64,000 nucleotides of DNA, taken from contig NZ_LATZ01000011.1 of the NCBI RefSeq assembly GCF_000981385.1, positions 58,332-122,331 on the forward strand, written 5' to 3'. Of the stretch, positions 48,001 through 56,284 are shown piece after piece. Both the position numbers and the translations under genes were made by a program. The DNA comes from Bacillus sp. SA1-12. GTDB taxonomy: Bacteria > Bacillota > Bacilli > Bacillales > Bacillaceae. The notes below the pieces were generated by a model that was not told the DNA's origin, ran no database searches, and worked only from the letters and a program-made list of their open reading frames with translations. Each line of letters starts with the position of its first letter. Within the stretch, counting starts at the first letter, position 1.

Positions 48001-49092
48001 CTAATTGAATCTTTTGCGAATAAATGCAATGCAAAGCAACAAAATCGGAACAATTATTTGTAAAAAGGTATGGACATATGGAACAAAAAACATAGAACCA
48101 ATATTTAAATGTTCCATATAACTAGTCGCACTTAAAAGGGATAAAGAAGTGATAATTGTCCCAAGTCCAAGTATGACTGAACGCGTTTGTTTTAAGTTAA
48201 AGACATTAGCTATCCCAATAGCAGCACCGAACATAAACCCTCCTGTTTTAAAAAACACTCCAGCTACCATCATCAGAATAACAAGTACATCAAAACGTTC
48301 AAGAAAATCTGCAATTGAAACCATTCTAGTAGCTGTAAGAAAAGCAAAAATGTTTTGACTATATATTTCTGGTCCCAATACCAAAATGATCATAATAGAA
48401 TTAACTGTTAAGAGAATGCCCCCAAATAATACGGCAAAAATTCCTATTTTTTTCAGTTTGTACTTATCATTTAAAAATGGAAAAAACATCATGAAAACAA
48501 TTGTTTCTCCAAATGGAAAATTAATAGCAGCAGGAACCGCCTCTTTCAATACTGGGTTCACACCATTTGCTAATATAGGAGTTAAATTTGTAACATCATT
48601 TCCTTTAACACTAAGCAAAAGAATCCAGATCAGAATAAGAGCAAAAATATATACAGGAAATACTACTTCTCCCATTCGAAAAAAAGGTTCAATTCCACCC
48701 CTTAGACAATAAATGATTAACACCATGAAACTCCCGATTATAACAATTTGAGGGGTTTCTACTAAAATTGTAGATGCAAGAAGGTCTCCTAATTCTCTGC
48801 ATGCCCTTGCTGCAGAATATGTAAAATGAAATATATAAAGGAAAATGATAGGATATGAAAGAAACTTTCCAATTATTTTAGGCATCATCTGAACCAATGA
48901 ATCATTAGGATAAAATGCTGATAATTTCGTATAAATGGTCATTAAGAACATACCTCCTAACGTACCAATCAATATAAATATCCATGCATCCTGTTTTACT
49001 TTTAACCCTAAACCTAAAATAATGGCTGTCCCTAATACGTATCCAACCATTATATAAAACATTTGTATATTCCCTATTTTTACTTTATTCAT
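48001..49092 (-). CDS. GerB-type spore germination permease, orphan
   Basis: 363 residues, ten membrane segments, of the GerAB/GerKB family (APC superfamily), with the typical N-terminus IGNIQMFYIMVGYVLGTAII and SAARACRELGDLLASTIL. In full receptors this B subunit senses nutrients in the spore inner membrane alongside A and C subunits. Neither partner is encoded next to it, so it is an orphan, as seen for some GerB paralogs. AGGTGA precedes the ATG. It supports a spore-forming host. Confidence 0.88.
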   Translation of the reverse strand: MNKVKIGNIQMFYIMVGYVLGTAIILGLGLKVKQDAWIFILIGTLGGMFLMTIYTKLSAFYPNDSLVQMMPKIIGKFLSYPIIFLYIFHFTYSAARACRELGDLLASTILVETPQIVIIGSFMVLIIYCLRGGIEPFFRMGEVVFPVYIFALILIWILLLSVKGNDVTNLTPILANGVNPVLKEAVPAAINFPFGETIVFMMFFPFLNDKYKLKKIGIFAVLFGGILLTVNSIMIILVLGPEIYSQNIFAFLTATRMVSIADFLERFDVLVILMMVAGVFFKTGGFMFGAAIGIANVFNLKQTRSVILGLGTIITSLSLLSATSYMEHLNIGSMFFVPYVHTFLQIIVPILLLCIAFIRKRFN

Positions 49093-49463
49093 TAAATCAC
49101 CTGAAATAGTGCACTTTCTGCTTTTGTTATATTAGCTAGCTTGTCTTGTGTTCATAAAACGAATAACATATAAAATACAAAATAATTCCTATATTAAATC
49201 AAATATCATATCTTAAACACCTATTATTTTTCCAAATTATTATTTACTTTTTTTGAAAAGATATCCTTCCATTATTTAAAATCTATCTATTAATGAATTG
49301 ATTCGTATTAAATAAAACTGCATCCGAAAAAAACATGAATACTTATTCCGTAAACCAAAACGAGGATACCGGTATGTAAAAGGATACTCAATCAGTACAC
49401 TTGAAGATCCTTTTTATACTGTTTAACTGGTGATAAAAATTTTTGTAAAACGAGGTGAATTTT
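49093..49463. other. Intergenic, no gene seen
   Basis: A divergent promoter region between the germination permease and the 138-residue membrane protein. AT-rich, no supported frame. Confidence 0.5.
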
Positions 49464-49880
49464 TTGAAAAGGAAAGATCTGAGGATATTCACTGAAATCT
49501 CATTCTTCACAGCATTTGTTACGATTTTGGTAATACCAATCTCCTTATACATATCATCAAGAACTTCGGAAGAAAGCGCAGGTTCAATCTTAAATCTTTT
49601 TCTTAACAACCATAACACCTTTTGTGTATGTGCCTTTCTCGTAGGGACGGTTCTAATTTTTTATCTTTCCTATCCAAGCTTCATTTTTTATATGATACTC
49701 AATATCATATTTGATCTATTTCAAGCATTTGTCATTCATCCTATATTCTTGTGGAGTGGGATTTATGAAGTAAATAACATTCATTCATTAAGGCTTTTCT
49801 TTTTAATGCTTTTCATAGCAGTCATTATTTATCTCTATCAAAAATGGCAAGATACTGTATTTAAACACGAAGTAAAGTAA
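49464..49880 (+). CDS. Small integral membrane protein, 138 residues
   Basis: Four hydrophobic segments (about 10-32, 50-70, 72-95 and 112-127) and a basic N-terminus; not recognised. TTG 49464 fits GAGG 8 bases upstream; the GTG at 49455 overlaps that site. There is no operon partner. One could place it among the CBO0543-like or other small Bacillus membrane proteins, but no motif decides it. Confidence 0.6.
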   Translation: MKRKDLRIFTEISFFTAFVTILVIPISLYISSRTSEESAGSILNLFLNNHNTFCVCAFLVGTVLIFYLSYPSFIFYMILNIIFDLFQAFVIHPIFLWSGIYEVNNIHSLRLFFLMLFIAVIIYLYQKWQDTVFKHEVK

Positions 49881-50064
49881 ATATGAGTGCATAATCCAGT
49901 ATAGTAAAAAATAAAAAATGTGGAGTATATATAACTACTTCACAAATGATGGCATAAGCTCCTGACCTGCTTCTTCCTTTATTATGTATTTTAACTTTTT
50001 ATCATCATTTCCTTTATTTCCCATACATATAATAATGTTAATTTTATTTAAAGGGGGAGATTAC

Positions 50065-50208
50065 ATGCATAAAACAATTGAAAATAATACTCAAACTATT
50101 TTAAAATTTTGTCCTCAGTGTAATAAAGATAGACCGTATTTAATTAATTATGTTTCTGGTTCCGTATTCTGTCTAAAATGCGGTTATTTTCATTCAACTC
50201 AATATTAA
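50065..50208 (+). CDS. Small zinc-ribbon protein, 47 residues
   Basis: A single zinc ribbon, CPQCNKDRPYLINY followed by CLKCGYF, makes up most of the protein. ATG 50065 follows AAGGGGGAG with a good spacing; a longer frame starting at 49984 has no site. It is probably a cytoplasmic metal-binding protein; function unknown. Confidence 0.7.
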   Translation: MHKTIENNTQTILKFCPQCNKDRPYLINYVSGSVFCLKCGYFHSTQY

Positions 50209-50743
50209 TGTTTACATAAACCAGATTTTTTAATGGTGAGTTTATTTCTTGAAGTTTAAGAAATTAACAAGCTTTAAAGTTGGTTATTTTTTATGCAAAA
50301 TTAATTTGATTACGTAAATAAGGCAGATATAACGTTAAAGATGATAATTACATTCATTTTTTCATTAGAAAGAAACTCATTGTTATCTTTGATTTAAATA
50401 AACTTAATAACAATTAGTTGTTAACCTATGGTAATGGTTAAATACGTTTAAGCATGATCCTTGTGATCCTGATTGTACCTGAGACAGAAATGATAAAGGA
50501 ATATTTATGAGGTTGATGTAAGGAAAAAGGAAACAAAATAACAGTTGTGTTCATAAATCAGTTAAGCCCCTCCATTAGGAAGGGCTTTGTGTTGCAGTAC
50601 CTTAGAAGCCTGTGCAAGTCCCTTATAAGGCAAAGTATTGCTTGATTTTTACTAAGTTTATATTTATTAAAAATGCCATTGTAAAAGTAGTCAGCCACTA
50701 GTAGAAACAAAAATTACATTATTAATGGTACAGATCCAGGTTA
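50209..50743. other. Intergenic, no gene seen
   Basis: A 535-base gap between convergent genes. It contains the hairpin AAGCCCCTCC/GGAAGGGCTT at about 50564-50588, probably a weak terminator. No supported coding frame. Confidence 0.5.
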
Positions 50744-51688
50744 TTATCTATCTTTTGCTAATGGCGGTCGTTGAAACCACCCTTTCCCAATCATAATCTT
50801 TGAAGCATCTTCAACAAAAGAAGATATTTTTATTAGAGATTTTGAATAGTTCATAGCTAAGTCATGTCTTCCGTTAACAGCTACTGAATTTCCAAATGCT
50901 CTGATCTTCATTGAGAACATGTCCATTTTATGAAATAGCATTAACTTATCTGAAAATGGTGAGAATGTTGAATTGGAAACTAAATGATCTAATGTAGATG
51001 GGGACGGTAAATTATTTTTATGTAGCAATTCGATATACCTTTCAACATTCTCAGTGGTAAGTTCTCTGCCTTTATTAAACAATTTTCTAATATTACTATC
51101 TCTTACGACTTGAGCAAATGCCATAATAATGGCATTACTAGTTACATTATTTTCAATATTATCATATAAATGGGTGATTTCTAAAGCGTGTAATGGCCGT
51201 ACATCACCAAAGAATCCATTTAAAAAATTTTCATGAACATATTCCACTTTCTCCGGTATTGGAATAATATGCGGTTTTATGATCAAACCTTTACTCATTA
51301 ATATTTCCTTAATTTGTTCCATCAAACGATTAGTGGAATCTAGGCAGTAAATAAAAAAATCCTTAACATCTTTTCTATACATTAAAGGTGATCCTACACT
51401 ATAAATGCTCATTCCAGCTTTTGCAAGATATTTTAAATGATGAACATAGAAATCATCTTCAAATAACCGAGGTGCATCAATATTTACATCCTTTTCTGTA
51501 AAACCATCAGGTATTGGAAAATTTTCTTTTGTAAAAATTTCTTCGATTGTCAAAATAAATTCATTACATAATGTTAATGCATTTTTTAATAAATCTTTAA
51601 TATCTTTGTCCTCAACATGTTGAAGATAGTAGTTTAACACACATGTTGACATACTGTTTCCCAGATATGTTGCCCAAAGTTTACCCAT
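50744..51688 (-). CDS. DUF3231 protein, N-terminus apparently frameshifted
   Basis: 314 residues from an internal ATG; two repeats of the DUF3231 fold are visible (LWATYLGNSMSTCVLNYYL; SNAIIMAFAQVVRDSNIRKL) and the end WFQRPPLAKDR. Function is unknown. The frame upstream of the listed ATG continues the family sequence (KEKLTAAEMGKLW). The good start is ATG 51749, with GGGAG 8 bases before it, but it lies in another frame. One extra base in the GGAAAAA tract (51704-51710) accounts for the shift. The intact gene would be 50744-51749. Confidence 0.8.
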   Translation of the reverse strand: MGKLWATYLGNSMSTCVLNYYLQHVEDKDIKDLLKNALTLCNEFILTIEEIFTKENFPIPDGFTEKDVNIDAPRLFEDDFYVHHLKYLAKAGMSIYSVGSPLMYRKDVKDFFIYCLDSTNRLMEQIKEILMSKGLIIKPHIIPIPEKVEYVHENFLNGFFGDVRPLHALEITHLYDNIENNVTSNAIIMAFAQVVRDSNIRKLFNKGRELTTENVERYIELLHKNNLPSPSTLDHLVSNSTFSPFSDKLMLFHKMDMFSMKIRAFGNSVAVNGRHDLAMNYSKSLIKISSFVEDASKIMIGKGWFQRPPLAKDR

Positions 51689-51881
51689 TTCGGCTGCAGT
51701 TAATTTTTCCTTTGGTTTTATTTGAATTATTTGGATTAATCGTCTCCATTAAGGTGTCTCCCTACTTAATTTTCCTTAGTATTTTTCCTTAGGCAATAAA
51801 TTATTACACCTATATTATTTTCGTTGTTTCACCTTACCTTGAGGAGTGATTATTTTTGTTTCACCATGGAAGGAATTTTTG

Positions 51882-52001
51882 TTATTTAACTTTACCTTCG
51901 CAGAGAACAATGGCAAAACTCTCTTTAGGTTCCATTACATCAACCTCTAGTGTCTTTCCCCTGGGTCTATTTTTAATTCCTTTAACCTCAAAAAGACCCA
52001 T
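51882..52001 (-). CDS. Possible small protein, 39 residues
   Basis: A minus-strand frame starting MGLFEVKGIKNRPRGK and ending FAIVLCEGKVK. The composition is protein-like and it lies in a conserved-looking island, but there is no clear ribosome binding site. It could be real or a relic. Confidence 0.35.
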   Translation of the reverse strand: MGLFEVKGIKNRPRGKTLEVDVMEPKESFAIVLCEGKVK

Positions 52002-52082
52002 CTCTATCGAATTATTTGTTTAGAGGGAAATTTTTCTTATATGAAACATTTATAGATCTTTAAATATGATTGGAGGTTTTTT

Positions 52083-52163
52083 ATGAAGTATTTTTTAGGG
52101 ATTCTTGTTGTTTTAGCAGCTGTAAAATTAATCCTATCATTAATAGGTATCGATACCTTTTAA
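52083..52163 (+). CDS. 26-residue hydrophobic peptide
   Basis: ATG 52083 follows GGAGG with 6 bases. The product (MKYFLGILVVLAAVKLILSL then IGIDTF) is one membrane-spanning helix. It is too short to classify, but the ribosome binding site and pure hydrophobic pattern support translation. Confidence 0.5.
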   Translation: MKYFLGILVVLAAVKLILSLIGIDTF

Positions 52164-52305
52164 AACGTCAGGTTGTTTTTATCCAAATGTTCCTTATCCT
52201 GTTTAGATTCCAAATAACCATTTATAGAAAAATGTTACAATAATACCATTTTTTAATTTTATTGGATATTGTACTATTTAAATTAGTAATAATCTATTTA
52301 GAAAA

Positions 52306-52379
52306 AGGCAAACCTTTTGAAAAATTGGGACGCAAAGCTACAGATCTAAGGTTTTAAACTAAGATGGCTGAGCTGCCTA
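52306..52379 (+). ncRNA. Cyclic di-GMP-I (GEMM) riboswitch aptamer
   Basis: The consensus elements appear in order: AGGCAAACC, a GAAA tetraloop, GGGACGCAAAGC, GATCTAAGG, then ATGGCTGAGCTGCCT. The closing stem is AGGCA (52306-52310) with TGCCT (52374-52378). It lies 30 bases before the SinI-like gene. The aptamer binds the second messenger c-di-GMP. Confidence 0.92.
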
Positions 52380-52399
52380 AAATATGAAAATATTTTAGG
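52376..52399 (+). promoter_or_regulatory. Ribosome-binding-site sequestering hairpin (expression platform)
   Basis: CCTAAAATAT, GAAA loop, ATATTTTAGG form a perfect 10-base-pair hairpin whose 3' arm takes the first three bases of the AGGAGG ribosome binding site (52397-52402). Its 5' CCT is also the last part of the aptamer closing stem, so the two folds exclude each other. Ligand binding should expose the site (ON switch). Confidence 0.75.
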
Positions 52400-52408
52400 A
52401 GGTCAACA

Positions 52409-52537
52409 GTGTTAAGAGCATTAATTGACGAAATGGGTTTAGACAAAGAATGGATTGACATATTATTACATGCCCTTGAAGTGGGTGTTACAGTTGAAGA
52501 AATAATAGAATTCTTTAACCAAGAATTCAGACCTTAA
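52409..52537 (+). CDS. SinI-like anti-repressor, 42 residues
   Basis: GTG start 6 bases after AGGAGG. The product (MLRALIDEMGLDKEWIDILL, then HALEVGVTVEEIIEFF) follows the SinI domain pattern of SinI and SlrA: LDxEWxxLxxxAxxxGxxxEEIxxF. SinI binds SinR and frees biofilm genes from repression; this small protein probably antagonises SinR or a paralog. It is controlled by the c-di-GMP riboswitch just upstream. A terminator follows. No SinR gene is present in the window. Confidence 0.82.
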   Translation: MLRALIDEMGLDKEWIDILLHALEVGVTVEEIIEFFNQEFRP

Positions 52538-52550
52538 TAGGTCTTTTTTT
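52529..52550 (+). terminator. Terminator after the first SinI-like gene
   Basis: AGACCT/AGGTCT with a TAAT loop and seven T residues; it overlaps the last codons of the gene. Confidence 0.8.
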
Positions 52551-52716
52551 CTTTTTCCACTCTTTTTCGGGAAGACCGCTTTCTGTCATCATTTGAGACT
52601 ATTACGTCATAGTTCCCGCTTTAAGATTTCGCAAAGTTCATTAATTTTATCTTTTTTTCCTCACAGCAGCACCAATAATAAGAGTAATTAAAATAACCTT
52701 TTAGGAGAGGATTTAA

Positions 52717-52848
52717 TTGAATGAAAACTTGAATATAAAAAATTTAGACAATGAATGGATGAATCTTATTTTCCACGCTCTAGAATCTGGTATTCCTGCC
52801 TCAGAAATCATAGAAATATTATCTAAAATCAACACCTCAAAGAATTAA
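52717..52848 (+). CDS. Second SinI-like protein, 43 residues
   Basis: TTG start 6 bases after AGGAGAGG. Its core NLDNEWMNLIFHALESGIPA, then SEIIEILSKI, repeats the SinI pattern of the gene 180 bases upstream. It is outside the reach of the riboswitch fold and follows a terminator, so it probably has a separate promoter. A paralog pair suggests two inputs to one SinR-type target. The hydrophobic positions match but no partner is visible. Confidence 0.75.
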   Translation: MNENLNIKNLDNEWMNLIFHALESGIPASEIIEILSKINTSKN

Positions 52849-52889
52849 CACATAATAGTACGAACTTCATTATACGTGTAAGTGCTATC

Positions 52890-53036
52890 ATGTTTTTCAT
52901 TATCGGCTTATGGTATCTAGAACCAAAACTATCAAAAATCATCGGTAAGTTCGGCCGACGTAAAATAAATGGACTATTATTTTTTGTGTCTCTACTTGTT
53001 ATTTATTTTATTATTGAGTATTTTATTGAGTTTTAG
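52890..53036 (+). CDS. Possible small membrane protein, 48 residues
   Basis: ATG 52890 opens a frame with two hydrophobic segments (FFIIGLWYL and LLFFVSLLVIYFIIEYF) separated by a basic loop KIIGKFGRRKING. No clear ribosome binding site is visible, but the composition is protein-like and a strong terminator follows. Possibly co-transcribed with the second SinI-like gene. Confidence 0.45.
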   Translation: MFFIIGLWYLEPKLSKIIGKFGRRKINGLLFFVSLLVIYFIIEYFIEF

Positions 53037-53084
53037 AAAATAGTGAGACTATATATTTATAACAAACGTCAATAAACATTAATA

Positions 53085-53115
53085 AGCACCGTTCGAGCTA
53101 GAACGGTGCTTTTTT
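53085..53115 (+). terminator. Terminator after the SinI-like cluster
   Basis: AGCACCGTTC, loop GAGCTA, GAACGGTGCT, then TTTTT: a perfect rho-independent terminator. Confidence 0.92.
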
Positions 53116-53179
53116 CCATTTAATTGGTTTATCACAAACTGTCTAGGAAAGAACGGATACATTTGATCCTCTTACAAGG

Positions 53180-53505
53180 AAAGAACTCTTAATGATCTCA
53201 AAGATAGGAAAAGGAAATAATACAATTCAGGGATGAGTTAGAACTAGTAAGTGGAACTTGTAAATCTTCTGTTTGAAATACTAATGGCCACCCTACTCTT
53301 CTTCATCAATTAGTCAAGTTTGGAGCAGAATTGTAAAACCATGCAATCTGAAGAACATCGCTTTCCATGATCTATGACATTCCCCTGCAGCTTTTTAGAG
53401 GATTTAGCAGTCAAAGCTATTCAAGAATGATTTTGCCATAAAGAGGTTTCAATCACAATGAGATTTTCTACTCACGAAACAAAATTGACTTGTACCTGTG
53501 CTTAA
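53180..53505 (+). pseudogene. Decayed tyrosine recombinase (phage-type integrase)
   Basis: Three frames together spell the C-terminal catalytic region: FRDELELVSGTCKSS, NTNGHPTL, SSSISQVWSRIVKPCNLKN, IAFHDL-stop-HSPAAF (an HxLRH box with Arg changed to stop), then AVKAIQE-stop-FCHKEVSITMRFSTH (the H/W and pre-tyrosine regions, with Ser where the catalytic Tyr is expected). At least two frame changes and several stops show it is inactive. It marks a past mobile element next to the SinI-like genes. Confidence 0.75.
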
Positions 53506-53527
53506 ACTTGAGGAAATTAGTTTTAAT

Positions 53528-54058
53528 TTAACGAGCATTAGGAAAGATTCTTTGAGTCATTTCAGTGAATTCTTCAAATAACCCCTGTACTGGTCTTCCA
53601 TCTTGAATTTTATCTCCATAGTCAGTCATACGATCTACAAAGTCTGGGTTTGTTGAAACAAACACATTTTCTATATTAGGATCTGTTGATTTAACTTTAT
53701 CAGAGATTTTATTCTCAACTTCTCTTCTAATTTCTCCTTTTAGCTGTTCATCTAACACAACAGCTACATAGGCATTTCTATTAGTAACAATAACATATGC
53801 TTGATTGACTTCCTCTAATTCATTTACTTTATCTGCTGCCTCATCAGCAACTTCCATACGTGGTTGATTGTTATTCCCATTGTTATAATTAACATTTTGA
53901 GCTTGCATATCATTTCCATTTCCTTGATTAGCTTGATTTTGAGTATCAGGGCCTTTATTTTCATTCCCCTGATTAGTTTGATTTCCTTGACCAACACCAC
54001 AGCCAGTAAAAAGTCCACAAATTACTAATAAGAATAGTGATCTTTTTATTAATTTCAT
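53528..54058 (-). CDS. YhcN/YlaJ-family sporulation lipoprotein
   Basis: 176 residues with lipobox LFTGC near residue 20, a Gln/Asn/Gly-rich linker (about 23-65) and the YhcN/YlaJ domain (VADEAADKVNELEEVNQAYV; AYVAVVLDEQLKG). Members are found in the spore inner membrane or cortex region and are linked to germination. GGAGG precedes the ATG. The protein supports a spore-forming host; the exact role is not fixed. Confidence 0.88.
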   Translation of the reverse strand: MKLIKRSLFLLVICGLFTGCGVGQGNQTNQGNENKGPDTQNQANQGNGNDMQAQNVNYNNGNNNQPRMEVADEAADKVNELEEVNQAYVIVTNRNAYVAVVLDEQLKGEIRREVENKISDKVKSTDPNIENVFVSTNPDFVDRMTDYGDKIQDGRPVQGLFEEFTEMTQRIFPNAR

Positions 54059-54416
54059 AACGATTCCTCCTTTGATTTAATTCATAGTTAAAGTGATCTT
54101 TATGAAAATTATTATTCATCACATAGATATAATTTTTAAAAAACAACATTACGATAATAATTCCCATTCCATATCTCAAGGCATTACTTTTCATTTCAAT
54201 AATAACTATAAGATAAATTTACCATTTCTTCTTCAACTAACATTTTTTATAGTTTGTTCATAATGAATCTCTAATAAAAATTTGAATGTAAAATACACCA
54301 AATTGTTTAGCAAACCCTATTTAGAAACTGGTGCAAAATGTAAGTACATATTTTTAATCACACAGGAAACATTACTATTTGTACGATCCAAACACATCCC
54401 TCAGGAGGTTTTCAAC

Positions 54417-54893
54417 ATGGGCTTTTTTGATTTATTTAACGATGAAGAAACTCAAAAGGAAACTCGAAAAAAGGTACGTGAAGTAGATCGCACTGCTGAT
54501 ACAGAATTTGCAGCTGAAGACGCACATCTTAAACTTCGTGAGGAAGAATTGGACATCGACAAACATCGGGTAGAGACAGGTGATGTAGCGCTTCATAAGG
54601 ACATTATTGAAGAAGAACAGACAGTTAATGTCCCTGTTTCACATGATCAAGTCATCATTGAACAAAGAGCCATTGATCACGTACCAACAGATGAACCAAT
54701 TACAGAAGAAGAAACGGTTCACATTCCAGTAACTGCTGAAAGAATTGATGTAGAAAAGCATACGGTCGTAACTGGTGAGGTCTCTGCTCATAAACGTTCG
54801 GTTCAGGAAACAGAACAAGTACGGGACGTACTCCGTAAAGAAGTTGCAGATATTGAATCGCATGGTAATACAGATATTATCAAAGAGGACTAG
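54417..54893 (+). CDS. DUF2382 (YsnF/AvaK-domain) stress protein
   Basis: 158 residues. ATG 54417 follows AGGAGG; a longer frame from 54282 has no site and was rejected. It is highly acidic, with two copies of the DUF2382 pattern (LKLREEELDIDKHRVETGDV; VHIPVTAERIDVEKHTVVTG). Related proteins are general-stress induced. The PRC-barrel found in many relatives is absent, and the N-terminus is a short amphipathic FFDLFNDEE stretch. A terminator follows. Confidence 0.85.
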   Translation: MGFFDLFNDEETQKETRKKVREVDRTADTEFAAEDAHLKLREEELDIDKHRVETGDVALHKDIIEEEQTVNVPVSHDQVIIEQRAIDHVPTDEPITEEETVHIPVTAERIDVEKHTVVTGEVSAHKRSVQETEQVRDVLRKEVADIESHGNTDIIKED

Positions 54894-54901
54894 TTGTTCC
54901 C

Positions 54902-54928
54902 ACCTACTTAACTAAAAGTTAAGTAGGT
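54902..54928 (+). terminator. Terminator between the two DUF2382 genes
   Basis: ACCTACTTAACT and AGTTAAGTAGGT form a perfect 12-base stem with an AAA loop, followed by TTCTTTCC. Confidence 0.85.
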
Positions 54929-54972
54929 TTCTTTCCATCCTCTTTACATAAAAAATAAATTCAGGAGATTCT

Positions 54973-55500
54973 ATGGGAAAGTATATTACTATTGGTGCAA
55001 TAATTGGTAGCATAATTGGATGGGTTACAGGTTTTACGATCATATTAGGACTTGTTATAGGAGCAATTGTTGGTGGCATTATTTATACAATAAATACAAG
55101 AAGGAACATCGACGTACTCTCTGAAAAAACTAATGAAAATAAAGAACAAACAATTCAATTACGAGAAGAGCAACTGGACATAAAAAAAGAACGAGTACAA
55201 ACGGGTGAGGTAAAGATTCATAAAGAAGTCGTTGAAGAACAAAAAACGTTCACCGTTCCGATTAAACGTGAAGAAATGGTAATAGAAGTAGGAAACGAGG
55301 AGGAACTTCGAATTCCTCTAAAAGAAGAAGAAGTTGAAATAAACAAACACCCTGTGCAAGTGAATGAAGTATCGGTTACAAAACGTCAAATAGGAGAAAT
55401 GAAACAAATAAAGAAAAAGGTAAAAAAAGAAATAGCTCACGTTAAAGTTGCTGGTCATGCGGATGTTATAAAAAAACCATCATCTGAAACAAATGACTAA
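54973..55500 (+). CDS. Membrane-anchored DUF2382 (YsnF-like) protein
   Basis: 175 residues. A glycine-zipper hydrophobic N-terminus (IGAIIGSIIGWVTGFTIILG) is followed by two DUF2382 repeats (REEQLDIKKERVQTGEV; LKEEEVEINKHPVQVNEV). AGGAGA precedes the ATG. It is a paralog of the soluble DUF2382 protein just upstream, and their arrangement suggests a soluble and a membrane partner. Function is unknown beyond stress association. Confidence 0.82.
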   Translation: MGKYITIGAIIGSIIGWVTGFTIILGLVIGAIVGGIIYTINTRRNIDVLSEKTNENKEQTIQLREEQLDIKKERVQTGEVKIHKEVVEEQKTFTVPIKREEMVIEVGNEEELRIPLKEEEVEINKHPVQVNEVSVTKRQIGEMKQIKKKVKKEIAHVKVAGHADVIKKPSSETND

Positions 55501-55898
55501 ACTTTTTTCCATCTTAAATGTGGTGGCGAGGAAGGCGTTACCACATATCTCTTATTCCTTGTCTGTAACCGTCGAGACCGCCATTGTCTGACCAGCATTA
55601 TCATTTCAATCAACCGCATACCTGCCCCCTAGTTCAAGAAGAAAAAAGATATGCCTTTCTCTAAGCAGCGTATCCTTGTTGAAGAAGCTCCAATAATGGT
55701 CATGAATACAAATTGAGTCAACATACAATGTAAAAGGATCTTCGTTTGAAGCTTTTGTACTGCTTATTCTACCTAAATTCCTTTATCCTTTTAGGTTAAT
55801 TTAGAAATTTAAATTATAAATATAAAAAGTAAACTTTGTTGATCCCCGTTGGCAAGACTAAATTGTTTACACAAATTCAATTCAAGGAAGAATTAGCT
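55501..55898. other. Intergenic, no gene seen
   Basis: A 398-base gap with a loose inverted repeat TGTGGT/ACCACA near 55520. No supported frame on either strand. Confidence 0.45.
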
Positions 55899-56257
55899 AT
55901 GGAAAAAGAAACAAAAGTTATTAAAGAAAGAGTTAAATCTACAGAAAGTCTAAGATCGAAAGCATAGGAGCTACTAAGGTAGAAGAAGAGATCGATGAAG
56001 AGCTACTGCCATTAAAAAGCCAGTTTGGAGCAATACAAACTGCTTTAAATCAACTTGAATCAAGTGGGCAACATAATATGAATTCACCACAAAAAAGTCA
56101 GCAACAATCTAATCAACTTATACAACAAATGAACCAATTCAATTCACAAGCTCAGCAACAACTAAAAACTTTCCAACAACTACAACAAACCATTCATCAA
56201 GCAACATTAAATAAAACGCTTAAAGGCAGTCCCTACAGTAAGGACTTCCATTTTTAA
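55899..56257 (+). pseudogene. Gln-rich small protein, frameshifted
   Basis: ATG 55899 with AAGGAAG upstream begins MEKETKVIKERVKSTE, then stops in frame after six more codons. The rest continues in another frame: SKIESIGATKVEEEIDEELL, later QQQSNQLIQQMNQFNSQAQQ and SPYSKDFHF. One extra A in the A-run at 55945-55947 would join them into a roughly 120-residue coiled-coil, Gln-rich protein. The Gln-rich coiled-coil half resembles small spore-associated proteins, but I do not recognise the family. Confidence 0.6.
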
Positions 56258-56284
56258 AATATTGATTTATTATTAAATTCATAA

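Noticed and set aside
54282..54416. N-terminal extension of the soluble DUF2382 protein
   Set aside because: The ATG at 54417 has AGGAGG before it, while the upstream extension has no site and no similarity to the family.
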